A stretch of DNA of 64,000 nucleotides from Myxococcus guangdongensis (GTDB lineage Bacteria > Myxococcota > Myxococcia > Myxococcales > Myxococcaceae): NCBI RefSeq assembly GCF_024198255.1, contig NZ_JAJVKW010000004.1:805834-869833 (forward strand), read 5' to 3'. Numbering within the stretch: the first letter of the stretch is position 1; each line of letters opens with the position of its first letter. The notes below the pieces were generated by a model. The model saw only the letters and a program-made list of their open reading frames with translations. It ran no database searches and was not told where the DNA came from. A program made the translations under genes and the position numbers. Shown here piece after piece: positions 16,669 to 24,880 of the stretch.

Positions 16669-18795
16669 ATGTCCTCGTCGAAGCCGCGTCTGGTGTCCCC
16701 GCTGCGCGCCTGGCCCCTGGTGGTGATGCTGGGGTGCTCCACGACGTCCCCCACGCCGTCGCCCGCCTCCGCGGTGGACGCACGGCCCGCTGCGAAAGGC
16801 CCCGTGATGAAGCCCACGTCCCAGGCGTTGGCCGAAGTGACGGCGGAGCTGGTGGCGAAGCACGGCGAGTCGCAGCGCGCGCGCATCGAGCGGGGCGTGG
16901 CGCAGGTGGCCCCACTGTGGGGCCCGGAGGACGGGGACCTGGCCGCCTTCGCGCGTGAGCAGTTCGTGTCGGACCCCCAGGTGCTGGACGCGACCTTCGC
17001 CCGGCTGGAGCGCCTGTTCGAGCAGCTGGACGGGCACATGCTGGAGCTGGGGCGCGAGACGCAGTGGTACACGGACCTGGACCTGGGGCCGCTGCTTCCG
17101 GTGGAGCCGCTGGTGGCGTCGTATGACCCGTCCTCGCATGTGACGGAGGACCTGTTCCGCGCCAAGGTCGGCTTCGTGGTGCTGCTCAACTTCCCGCTGA
17201 CGACGCTGGAGGAGCGCACGCGTCAGGGCGCGACGTGGACGCGGCGGCAGTGGGCGGAGGCGCGGCTGGCGGGGCGCTTCAGCATGCGCATCCCCGCGGA
17301 CGTGCAGCAGGAGTCCTCGCGCGAGGTGGCGGCGGCGAACCTGTACATCGCCGAGTACAACGTGTGGATGCACCACCTGGTGGACGGGCGCGGCGAGCGG
17401 CTCTTCCCCAAGGGCCTGCGCCTCATCAGCCACTGGAACCTGCGCGACGAGCTGAAGGCGGACTACGCGGACCCGCGTGGACATGACAAGCAGCGCACCA
17501 TCGTGCAGGTGATGGAGCGCATCATCACCCAGACGATTCCGGCCGCCGTCATCGACAACCCCAGGCTGGACTGGAACCCGTTCACCAACACCGTCACGGT
17601 GGCGCCGCCCGAGACGGTGGAGGCGGACGCGCCCAATCGCGAGGCCCGCGCGGACGCCACGCGGGAGGCGGACGTTCGCTATGCGCGGATGCTCGCCATC
17701 TTCCGGGCGGAGCGGAAGGTGGACGCGTACGTGCCGGTGGCGCCCACGCGCATCGCCCGGGCGTTCGAGCTGGGGCGCGAGCTGCCCGAGGCGCGGGTGA
17801 AGGCGCTGTTGACGCAGGTGCTGGAGTCCCCGCTGGTGCCCCGCGTGGCGGCGGAGATCCAGTCCCGACTGGGGCGGAAGCTGGAGCCCCAGGACGTCTG
17901 GTACGCGGGCTTCAAGCCGGGAGCGAAGCGGCCGGAGTCGGAGCTGGACGCGCTGACGCGCAAGCGCTACCCGACGGCGGAGGCCTTCGCGAAGGACCTG
18001 CCGCGCATCCTCCAGGGCATGGGCTTCAGCGCGGAGAAGGCGGACTGGCTCGCGGCGCGCATCCGCGTGGACGCCTCGCGCGGCGCGGGCCATGCGCAGC
18101 AGGCGCTCCGGCGCGGCGACTTCGCCCGGCTGCGCACGCGCGTGGAGAAGGGGGGCATGGACTACAAGGGCTACAACATCGCGGTGCACGAGCTGGGGCA
18201 CAACGTGGAGCAGACCTTCGGGCTCTACGGCGTGGACCACACGCTGCTCACGGGGGTGCCCAACAACGCCTTCACGGAGGCGCTGGCCTTCGTGTTCCAG
18301 GCGCGGGACCTGGAGCTGCTCGGGCAGGGCAAGCCCACGAAGGAGAGCGAGCGGGAGCGGGTGCTCGGTGACTTCTGGCAGACGTGGGAGCGCTCGGGCA
18401 TCGCGATGGTGGACATGGGCGTGTGGCATTGGCTGTACGCGAACCCGGAGGCCACGCCCGCGCAGCTGAGGGACGCGGTGGTGTCGATTTCTCGCGACGT
18501 TTGGAATCGCTACTTCGCGCCGGTGCTGGGCGGCGAGGGCACCACGCTGCTGGCCGTCTACAGCCATATGATCAGCTACCCGCTGTACCTGCCGGACTAT
18601 CCGTTGGGGCACCTCATCGCGTTCCAGATTGAAGAGCACCTGTCGCGCAAGGGGCCGCTGGGCGCGGAGTTCGAGCGGATGGCGACGTACGGCTCGGTGA
18701 CGCCGGACCTGTGGATGACGCACGCGACGGGAGCGCCGGTGAGCGCGGAGCCGCTCTTGCGCGCGACAGAGGCGGCGCTGAAGGCGCGGCCGTAG
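16669..18795 (+). CDS. Putative zinc metallopeptidase lipoprotein (HEXXH)
   Basis: A 708-residue exported protein. The ATG at 16669 follows GGAG with 6-base spacing and opens a lipoprotein signal ending PLVVMLGC. An upstream ATG at 16615 would add 18 residues before the signal and has no such site. The body is largely helical. The catalytic motif HELGH lies at residues 507-511 in NIAVHELGHNVEQ, and Glu537 in NNAFTEALAF is the likely third zinc ligand, giving a gluzincin-like arrangement. I cannot assign it to a named peptidase family. It lies 91 bases after the cold-shock gene; the methyltransferase gene follows 19 bases downstream. Confidence 0.7.
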   Translation: MSSSKPRLVSPLRAWPLVVMLGCSTTSPTPSPASAVDARPAAKGPVMKPTSQALAEVTAELVAKHGESQRARIERGVAQVAPLWGPEDGDLAAFAREQFVSDPQVLDATFARLERLFEQLDGHMLELGRETQWYTDLDLGPLLPVEPLVASYDPSSHVTEDLFRAKVGFVVLLNFPLTTLEERTRQGATWTRRQWAEARLAGRFSMRIPADVQQESSREVAAANLYIAEYNVWMHHLVDGRGERLFPKGLRLISHWNLRDELKADYADPRGHDKQRTIVQVMERIITQTIPAAVIDNPRLDWNPFTNTVTVAPPETVEADAPNREARADATREADVRYARMLAIFRAERKVDAYVPVAPTRIARAFELGRELPEARVKALLTQVLESPLVPRVAAEIQSRLGRKLEPQDVWYAGFKPGAKRPESELDALTRKRYPTAEAFAKDLPRILQGMGFSAEKADWLAARIRVDASRGAGHAQQALRRGDFARLRTRVEKGGMDYKGYNIAVHELGHNVEQTFGLYGVDHTLLTGVPNNAFTEALAFVFQARDLELLGQGKPTKESERERVLGDFWQTWERSGIAMVDMGVWHWLYANPEATPAQLRDAVVSISRDVWNRYFAPVLGGEGTTLLAVYSHMISYPLYLPDYPLGHLIAFQIEEHLSRKGPLGAEFERMATYGSVTPDLWMTHATGAPVSAEPLLRATEAALKARP

Positions 18796-18814
18796 GGTAG
18801 GCTCGGCGCCGCTC

Positions 18815-19765
18815 ATGCCCATCAAGCGTCGCATCAAGGAGCTGTTGGCCCAGGGATTGGTGAAGGGAAGCCGGCGGCTCGGGTTGCTCGACGACCCGAG
18901 GCTGTTCCAGGTCTACGAGCGTGGCGGCTACCACGTCACGCCGAACCACTTCTATCAACCCATCCCCGACACGGGCGCGCTGCCCGAGGCGCTGTGGGGC
19001 ACGCGCTCGAAGATGGTGGGAATCGACCTGCGCGAGTCGAGCCAGCTCGCGCTGCTCGAGCGCCTGGCGTCGAAGTACCGCGACGAGTACCAGGCGTTCC
19101 CGAAGGCCGCGACGGGCGAGCCGCATGTCTACCACCTGGGCAACAGCGAGTTCGGGACGGTGGACGCGGAGGTGGCCTACGGCCTGGTGCGCGAGCTGCG
19201 GCCGCGCAGGCTGTTCGAGATTGGCTCCGGCTGGTCCACGCGGCTGTCCGCGCAGGCGTGTCGGAAGAACGAAGGGGAGGGCGCGCCCGCGTGTGAGCTG
19301 GTGGCGTTCGAGCCCTATCCGAGCGAGGTGCTGCGCGCGGGCTTCCCGGGCCTGACGCGCCTGGAGCCGCTGAAGGCGCAGGACATCCCCTACGCGGAGG
19401 TGGAGCGGCTGGAGGAGAACGACATCCTCTTCATCGACTCCAGCCACGTGTTGAAGGTGGGCAGCGACGTCCAGGTGGAGTTCCTGGAGCTGTTGCCTCG
19501 GCTGAAGAAGGGCGTGGTGGTGCACGTCCACGACATCTTCCTGCCGGCGGAGTACCCGCGCGCGTGGGTGCTGGAGCACCGGCGCTTCTGGACGGAGCAG
19601 TACCTGCTGCAGGCGTTCCTGAGCTTCAACGACAGCTTCGAGGTGCTCTGGGGCAGCAGCTTCATGCACCTGACGCATCCGGAGCGGTTGCGCCAGGCGT
19701 TCCCTTCGTACCGGGGGGCTCCCGAGGACTGGCCCGGGAGCTTCTGGCTGCGTCGGGTGAAGTGA
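18815..19765 (+). CDS. Class I SAM-dependent methyltransferase
   Basis: A 316-residue protein with a Rossmann-type methyltransferase core. The SAM-binding glycine loop is in LFEIGSGWSTRLSAQ (about 131-145), the acidic end of strand 2 is in LVAFEPYPSEVLR, and the post-II acidic motif is in DILFIDSSHVLKVGSDVQ, followed by VVHVHDIFLPAEYP. This pattern resembles the Methyltransf_24 group, often found with glycan or natural-product genes. Substrate unknown. The N-terminal ~100 residues are unique to this protein. It starts 19 bases after the metallopeptidase stop, probably co-transcribed, and its stop lies only 8 bases from the convergent FKBP gene. Confidence 0.7.
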   Translation: MPIKRRIKELLAQGLVKGSRRLGLLDDPRLFQVYERGGYHVTPNHFYQPIPDTGALPEALWGTRSKMVGIDLRESSQLALLERLASKYRDEYQAFPKAATGEPHVYHLGNSEFGTVDAEVAYGLVRELRPRRLFEIGSGWSTRLSAQACRKNEGEGAPACELVAFEPYPSEVLRAGFPGLTRLEPLKAQDIPYAEVERLEENDILFIDSSHVLKVGSDVQVEFLELLPRLKKGVVVHVHDIFLPAEYPRAWVLEHRRFWTEQYLLQAFLSFNDSFEVLWGSSFMHLTHPERLRQAFPSYRGAPEDWPGSFWLRRVK

Positions 19766-19773
19766 CGCGCTGA

Positions 19774-20502
19774 CTACTGGCGGGTGTCGCCGGGGATGGC
19801 GACCAGCTCCACGTCGAAGATGAGGACGGCGTTGGGGGGGATGCGCGAGCCGGAGGGAGGACGCTCGCCGTACGCGGTGTCTCCGGGGCAGGTGAGCTTC
19901 GCCTTGCCGCCGACCTTCATGCGCGACACGCCCTGCGTCCAGCATTGGATGACGCCGTTGAGGGGGAACTCGACGGGGATGCCGCGCTTGGCGGACGTGT
20001 CGAAGACGGCGCCGTCCACGAGCCGGCCCTCGTAGTGGACCTTGACGGTGTCGGTGGCGCGCGGGCTCTTGCCCGTGCCTGCCTGCGTCTCACGGTAGAT
20101 GACGCCCGAGGGCAGCTTCACCGCGCCGGGCTCCTTCGCCGCGCGAACGAGGGCCGCGTTGCCGGCCTGCGCCTGACGCGACTTCGCGAAGGCCTGAATC
20201 TTCGGCGCGAACTCCTTGGGCTCGATGGAGGCCGTGCCGGCCATGGCGTCCGCCATGCCGCGCTGGAGGATCTGCAGCTCCTCCGGCGTGAGCGCGAAGA
20301 GGGACAGGTCCTTCCCCACGCTGGCGCCGAGCGCGTAGATGGTCTGCTGGTCCTCGGTGAGCTCGCTGGGGTCCACGGCCACGGGCGCCGTCGCGGCGGC
20401 CTTCGCCGCGGGCTCGGACTTCTTCGCGGGAGCACCGCCTTGCGCGTGCGCACCCGTGGCGCCGAGCACCAGGGCGAGCGTTGCCATCCTCATCGTTCGC
20501 AT
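19774..20502 (-). CDS. FKBP-type peptidyl-prolyl isomerase, exported
   Basis: A 242-residue Mip/FkpA-type isomerase that should assist folding in the periplasm. The signal peptide is residues 1-20 (ending ATGAHA). An Ala/Pro linker and a helical dimerisation region (about 45-125, starting DPSELTEDQQTIYALGASVGKDL) follow, then the FKBP domain (about 130-240) with VKVHYEGRLVDGAVFDTS, PVEFPLNGVIQCWTQG and GSRIPPNAVLIFDVEL. The ATG at 20502 was chosen because GGTGG lies just upstream and the signal peptide begins there. Upstream in-frame ATGs at 20526 and 20520 add only a short basic extension. Confidence 0.9.
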   Translation of the reverse strand: MRTMRMATLALVLGATGAHAQGGAPAKKSEPAAKAAATAPVAVDPSELTEDQQTIYALGASVGKDLSLFALTPEELQILQRGMADAMAGTASIEPKEFAPKIQAFAKSRQAQAGNAALVRAAKEPGAVKLPSGVIYRETQAGTGKSPRATDTVKVHYEGRLVDGAVFDTSAKRGIPVEFPLNGVIQCWTQGVSRMKVGGKAKLTCPGDTAYGERPPSGSRIPPNAVLIFDVELVAIPGDTRQ

Positions 20503-20676
20503 GGTTCCACCTTTCCTCATGGGCACTGGAATATAGGGCCCGAGCGTCCGCGCCCAGCACGAACTGGGAGTCGCGAAAGGGTCGTTTTCTTGCGCGACAC
20601 GCTCGTGCCTCTACCCTGCGTCCAGGTTGCTTCAACCCCGGAGCAACCTGTTGCACGCAGCGAAGGAGCTGGAGCG

Positions 20677-21024
20677 ATGAGCGACAAGCGTAAGTCGAAG
20701 CGGGCGCCCCTCGACATCTACCTGAACAAGTACATGGGCGGCGTGCCGTACATGTCGCGGGCCGCGGACATCAGCCCGGAGGGTGTGAGTCTGGCCCGGT
20801 TGATCGAGCCCCAGCACGACGCCAAGCGCGTGGGTCTCCAGTTCCAGCTGCCGGGCTCGGAGGAGATCATCTACGCGGAGGGCGAGGTGGTGCGCGAGTG
20901 GGTGGAGCTGTCCACCGCCAAGCGCGAGCACTCGGGCGTGCGCTTCACGCTGCTCACCGAGCGGCACCGGAAGATGATCGACGCGTACGTGGACCGTCAC
21001 GGCCGAGCGGGCAGCGAGAACTGA
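20677..21024 (+). CDS. PilZ-domain protein (c-di-GMP receptor candidate)
   Basis: A 115-residue single PilZ domain. The N-terminal RKSKR (RxxxR) and the DISPEGV (D/NxSxxG) segment form the canonical cyclic-di-GMP binding signature, both intact, so binding is expected. In myxobacteria such proteins influence motility and exopolysaccharide output; that role is inference here. The ATG at 20677 follows AAGGAGCTGGAG. It is divergent from the FKBP gene and 120 bases upstream of the exported protein at 21145. Confidence 0.88.
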   Translation: MSDKRKSKRAPLDIYLNKYMGGVPYMSRAADISPEGVSLARLIEPQHDAKRVGLQFQLPGSEEIIYAEGEVVREWVELSTAKREHSGVRFTLLTERHRKMIDAYVDRHGRAGSEN

Positions 21025-21144
21025 CGCGCCGCGCTGTCGGGCCTCGGGGGTTGCCTTGACTTCCTTCGAGGTGGGCTCGTTGAATGGGTTGCCATTCTGC
21101 CCTGGGACTACCCAAGGTGTCGGGTGAGGACAGGAGGAGCTCCC

Positions 21145-21951
21145 GTGAGCCGAGCACGATGGGCGGTATGGCTGGTGGTGCCGATGGTGGCATCGGCCCA
21201 GGGCAAGGCGGAGAAGCCCGCTCCCACCGTGGAGGTTGTCCATCCGGTGGGCCATGTGGGTGTGAACTGGGAGGGGCAGGTGCTCCGGGCGACGGGAGCG
21301 GGTGCTCCGGACCTGAAGGCCGCGAATCCTTCCCAGGCGAGGCTCGGTGCCGAGCGGGTGGCGCGGCAGGTGGCGTCCCGGAATCTGCTCGAGCAGGTGC
21401 GCGCGCTGCAGCTGCGGGCGGACCGGAGCGTCGGCGACGAGATGGCGCGCGACGACGTGCGCGGCCGGGTGGAAGCGGCCGTGAGCGGGTTCAAGGTGGT
21501 CGCGAAGCGTTTCTATTCGGACAGTGGCATGGAGCTGGACGTGGAGGTGCCGCTGGCGGCGATCACCGCCGCGCTGGTGGACCGCGGGCCGGAGTCCGTC
21601 ATCGTCTTCAACCGCGAGGGCGCCAAGAAGTACACGGGCCTGGTGGTGGACGCGCGAGGGCTCGGGGCGAAGCCGGTGCTCGCGCCCAGGTTGTTGGACG
21701 CGGCGGGCAAGGCGCTCTACGGCGCGGGCGCGCTGGCGAGCGAGGTGCGGGAGTCGACGGGGGTCGCCGCGTGGTTCCGGAGCCTGGACGCGGCGAAGAA
21801 GGCGGCGCTCGTGGGTGAGAAGCCGATGGTGGTGAAGGCGACGGGGCTGAAGGGCTCGGACCTGGTGCTCGCGTCGGAGGATGTGAAGGTGCTGGGTGAG
21901 GTGGACGCGCGCTTCCTCGCCGAGGGCCGGGTCGTCATCGTCACGCAGTAG
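21145..21951 (+). CDS. Exported protein, LPP20-like
   Basis: A 268-residue protein with a short signal peptide (VSRARWAVWLVVPMVASAQG), so probably periplasmic or outer-membrane associated. The GTG at 21145 follows a strong AGGAGGA box with 6-base spacing, which decides the start over a GTG at 21124. The middle (about 60-140) has a pattern seen in LPP20/FlgT-like domains: ARLGAERVARQVASRNLLEQV, then DVRGRVEAAVSGFKVVAKRF, then MELDVEVPLAA. The C-terminal half carries another alpha/beta region (GPESVIVFNREGAKKYTGLVV). Probably in one transcription unit with the PEGA lipoprotein gene. Function unknown. Confidence 0.65.
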   Translation: MSRARWAVWLVVPMVASAQGKAEKPAPTVEVVHPVGHVGVNWEGQVLRATGAGAPDLKAANPSQARLGAERVARQVASRNLLEQVRALQLRADRSVGDEMARDDVRGRVEAAVSGFKVVAKRFYSDSGMELDVEVPLAAITAALVDRGPESVIVFNREGAKKYTGLVVDARGLGAKPVLAPRLLDAAGKALYGAGALASEVRESTGVAAWFRSLDAAKKAALVGEKPMVVKATGLKGSDLVLASEDVKVLGEVDARFLAEGRVVIVTQ

Positions 21952-22012
21952 TGGCGGGGCGGCCCCGACATGGATTCGCGGCGCGACTCCGCAGGGAAGG
22001 GTGGGTGACGGG

Positions 22013-22393
22013 GTGCGACGCCGTCTCGTGGTCGGGTGGAGTGTGTGGCTGGTGGTGGGCGTGCTGTCGGGGTGTGGGCGCAAGGAGCCCGACTCCGTGG
22101 CGAAGGCGCGCGAGCTGATGGCGAGGGCGAAGCCTACCAGCGGGGATGTGTCGCTGCGCTGCGTGCCCGAGGACGCCGAGGTGTATCTGGACGGCGTGCT
22201 CCAGGGCGTGTGCAGCGACTACGCGGGCAATCCCCGGGGGCTCAATCTGGGCGTCGGGCTGCACCAGATTGAAGTGAAGAAGCACGGGTACTGGCCGTAC
22301 ACGACGTACTACGAGCCCAGTGGCGCGAGGGCGCGGCTGAACGTCACGTTGCGCGCCACGGAGTCCGCGCCTCCCGCGGAAGAGAAGCCCTGA
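22013..22393 (+). CDS. Small lipoprotein with PEGA-like domain
   Basis: A 126-residue protein. The GTG at 22013 opens a lipoprotein signal ending VVGVLSGC, giving a lipidated Cys at about residue 21; a GTG at 22001 is an alternative. The mature part fits a PEGA domain: VSLRCVPEDAEVYLDGVLQG, then LNLGVGLHQIEVKKHGYWPY, a small beta-sandwich often attached to surface proteins. It is 61 bases after the LPP20-like gene and likely in the same operon. Likely faces the periplasm or cell surface; partner unknown. Confidence 0.7.
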   Translation: MRRRLVVGWSVWLVVGVLSGCGRKEPDSVAKARELMARAKPTSGDVSLRCVPEDAEVYLDGVLQGVCSDYAGNPRGLNLGVGLHQIEVKKHGYWPYTTYYEPSGARARLNVTLRATESAPPAEEKP

Positions 22394-22584
22394 GGCGTGG
22401 TGGCGCTCCGGACGTGCTCGCTCGGAAGTCGGGGCAATTGAGCCGCCAGGCGCTCGCTCGCCGAGGTATTCAGGGCTGCGAGGGCGCGAACCGAGGCGGG
22501 TCCTTCGTCCAGGAGGGCCCTGCAAGCTAGGCTGCGCGCTTTCGGGTCGTGACATGGCGGCTTGTAAGGAGCCGGAGTCCGCGA

Positions 22585-23826
22585 GTGCTTCGCGGAGGAG
22601 CGTGGGTCATCGGACGGCGCAACAAGAAGAGCAGCCCTGGGTCCATCAGCCGTGCGCCGGTGCCGCCCGTGCTTCACTCGGTGAAGATGGAGGAGCCCAC
22701 GGCGGCGCCCGTGGCCGAGCCGGTGCCTGACGTCGAGCTGACGGAGGCCGAGGCGCGTCGCATCGACCTGTGGTGGTCGGCGGTGATGGTGGGCTCGCTG
22801 GGCCTGGTGTTCGCGCTGCTCGCGGTGTTCGGCGGCGTGGCGGTGCCCGTGCTGCTGGCGTTGTCCGGCGCCTACATCTTCAACCCGATGGTGACGTCCC
22901 TGGAGCGCCGCGGACTCGATCGGACCCTGGGGACGACCCTGGTCTTCGTCGCCGGCACGCTGCTGCTCGTCGGCGCGGTGCTCTACCTCATCCCGGTGTT
23001 CCGGGACGAGGCGTTGAAGCTCCCGGACTTCTTCTCGCGAGCGAGCACGCAGGTGGTGCCACGCGTGGAGGCGCTGGTCGGCGCCTCGTTGCCGGACCTG
23101 ATCCGTCAGCGCACGACGGAGCTGGGGCAGCAGGCCTCCGACCTGGTGCAGAGCGCGGGGCCCGCGGCGGCGCGAATCGTGGCCGCCTTCGCGGGCAACA
23201 CGGCGCGCTTCGTGGCAACGCTGCTGGGGCTCGCCGTGGTGCCGGTGCTGGCGTTCTTCTTCCTCCAGGACTACCCCCGGCTGATGGGGCGGGTGAAGGA
23301 CCTGCTCCCCCGTCGCTCGGTGGCGCTGGTGGCGCGGCGCTTCGCGGAGGTCGACGAGGTGCTCTCGGCCTTCGTGCGCGGGCAGCTGACGGTGGGGGCG
23401 CTGCTGTCCGTGATCTACGCGGCGGGTCTGTCCATCGGCCGCATCGACATGGCCATCGTCATCGGGGTCATCGCCGGCTTCGGCAACATGGTGCCGTACC
23501 TGGGCACGGGCGTGGGCATCCTGCTGTCCCTGGTGGGGCTGATGCTGTCGTGGCAGGGGCCCTGGCAGATTGGCGTGGTCGCGGGCACGTTCATCATCGG
23601 CCAGATGCTGGAGGGGTTCGTCATCACCCCGCGCATCGTCGGCGAGAAGGTGGGCCTGGCGCCCGTGGCGGTCATCATCGCCATCCTGGCCTTCGGCGAG
23701 CTGTTCGGCTTCGTCGGCATCCTCCTCGCCGTGCCGGTCGCGGCCATCCTCAAGGTGGTGCTGCGCGTGGTGGTGCAGCGCTACCAGCGCACGCGCCTGT
23801 ACACCGGCGACGCCCAGTCGACCTGA
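22585..23826 (+). CDS. AI-2E family transporter (PerM-like permease)
   Basis: About 413 residues with the AI-2E/PerM family layout. A pair of N-terminal membrane helices surrounds VPVLLALSGAYIFNPMV. A long amphipathic segment (about 130-200) follows, then membrane helices in FVATLLGLAVVPVLAFFFL, and a C-terminal block containing GQLTVGALLSVIYAAGL, IVIGVIAGFGNMVPYLG and VITPRIVGEKVGLAPV. The family exports small molecules in some species, but the substrate is usually unknown. Start codon is uncertain: GTG at 22549, GTG at 22585 (AAGGAG 13 bases upstream) and ATG at 22687 are all in frame ahead of the first helix. Confidence 0.8.
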   Translation: MLRGGAWVIGRRNKKSSPGSISRAPVPPVLHSVKMEEPTAAPVAEPVPDVELTEAEARRIDLWWSAVMVGSLGLVFALLAVFGGVAVPVLLALSGAYIFNPMVTSLERRGLDRTLGTTLVFVAGTLLLVGAVLYLIPVFRDEALKLPDFFSRASTQVVPRVEALVGASLPDLIRQRTTELGQQASDLVQSAGPAAARIVAAFAGNTARFVATLLGLAVVPVLAFFFLQDYPRLMGRVKDLLPRRSVALVARRFAEVDEVLSAFVRGQLTVGALLSVIYAAGLSIGRIDMAIVIGVIAGFGNMVPYLGTGVGILLSLVGLMLSWQGPWQIGVVAGTFIIGQMLEGFVITPRIVGEKVGLAPVAVIIAILAFGELFGFVGILLAVPVAAILKVVLRVVVQRYQRTRLYTGDAQST

Positions 23827-23941
23827 GTGGGGGAGGTGGCCCCCAGCGAGCCGGCGGGCCACCCTCGCGTGGGAACAGCGCGCCGGGGGCGTGTCTCGGC
23901 GTCATGCCCGACCGGAGGGCCGCGTTGAACAGGAGCGTGCG

Positions 23942-24628
23942 TTGACCAGGCTGGAGAAGCTGCACCAGGAGATCGCCTCGTGCCGGGCCTGTCCCCGGCT
24001 GGTCGAGTGGCGCGAGGAGGTCGCCCGGGTGAAGCGCCGCGCGTATCGCGAGTGGACCTACTGGGGCAGACCCGTCCCGGGGTTCGGTGATCCACGGGCA
24101 CGGCTGGTCATCGTCGGTCTGGCGCCAGCCGCGCATGGGGCCAACCGGACGGGGCGGATGTTCACGGGTGATCGCTCGGGCGACTTCCTGTTCGCGGGGC
24201 TGCACCGGGCGGGGTTCGCGAACCAGGGGACCAGCGAACACCGGGACGACGGCCTGGCCCTGAAGGACGCCTTCATCGTGGCGGCCGCCCGCTGTGCTCC
24301 CCCCGACAACAAGCCGCTCCCGGAGGAGGTGGCCCGCTGCGCCCCGTTCCTGGATCGGGAGATGGCGCTGCTGCCCGCCCGCGTCCTGCTCGCCCTGGGG
24401 GCCATCGGCTGGAACGCGGCGCTGGCCTCGCTGGAGCGGACCGGGGTGACGTTCGGCTCCCCCCGGCCGGCCTTCGGACATGGGGCGGAGCTGCCGCTGC
24501 CGGGCGGGCGGACATTGGTGGGCTGCTACCACGTGAGCCAGCAGAACACGCAGACGGGGCGGCTGACGCCCGCCATGTTCGACGCGGTGATGGCCAGGGT
24601 CCACGCGCTGATCCGCCCGGCGTCGTAG
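23942..24628 (+). CDS. Family 5 uracil-DNA glycosylase (UDGb)
   Basis: A 228-residue Fe-S uracil-DNA glycosylase that excises uracil and deaminated bases. The key motif is LVIVGLAPAAHGANRTG (about 55-71) followed by FTGDRSGDFL, the family 5 signature lacking the usual Asp/Asn of family 1. Four cysteines (CRACPRL near the N-terminus, then ARCAPPDN and ARCAPFLD) fit a 4Fe-4S cluster. The second motif is VGCYHVSQQNTQTGRLT. The start is a TTG at 23942 with AGGAG 6 bases upstream; there is no better in-frame ATG. Probably cotranscribed with the permease gene, 115 bases upstream. Confidence 0.88.
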   Translation: MTRLEKLHQEIASCRACPRLVEWREEVARVKRRAYREWTYWGRPVPGFGDPRARLVIVGLAPAAHGANRTGRMFTGDRSGDFLFAGLHRAGFANQGTSEHRDDGLALKDAFIVAAARCAPPDNKPLPEEVARCAPFLDREMALLPARVLLALGAIGWNAALASLERTGVTFGSPRPAFGHGAELPLPGGRTLVGCYHVSQQNTQTGRLTPAMFDAVMARVHALIRPAS

Positions 24629-24678
24629 GGGCCGGACGCGTAAAAGAGGGAAGATCGAAGGCTCTTCTGCGTGTTTGC

Positions 24679-24708
24679 TTGACAGTCGCGGGAGCCCGCT
24701 GGTATTCC
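24679..24708 (+). promoter_or_regulatory. Promoter of tRNA-Val
   Basis: A perfect -35 TTGACA (24679-24684) is separated by 18 bases from TATTCC (24703-24708). It places transcription start about 14 bases upstream of the mature tRNA 5' end. Confidence 0.7.
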
Positions 24709-24729
24709 CCGCGCCACCTCAGCACCAAC

Positions 24730-24801
<72 letters not shown>

Positions 24802-24823
24802 ACTCAGTTGAAGTGAATCTCCA

Positions 24824-24868
24824 GCGGGCGGCACGGCTTCTCAAGAGCCCTGCCGCCCGCGGTTTTTT
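24824..24868 (+). terminator. Intrinsic terminator or attenuator between tRNA-Val and thrS
   Basis: A 10-bp perfect stem (24824-24833 with 24851-24860) has an inner 4-bp stem (GGCT/AGCC) and is followed by T6 at 24863-24868. Its T-run abuts the thrS ribosome-binding site (GGAGG, 24870-24874). It would end tRNA-Val transcripts. Because thrS has no other visible promoter between it and the tRNA, partial read-through or regulated antitermination may drive thrS. Confidence 0.85.
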
Positions 24869-24880
24869 CGGAGGTATCGC

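Noticed and set aside
21896..22012. Longer N-terminus for the PEGA lipoprotein starting at 21896
   Set aside because: It would overlap the previous gene and bury the lipoprotein signal peptide behind a non-homologous extension.
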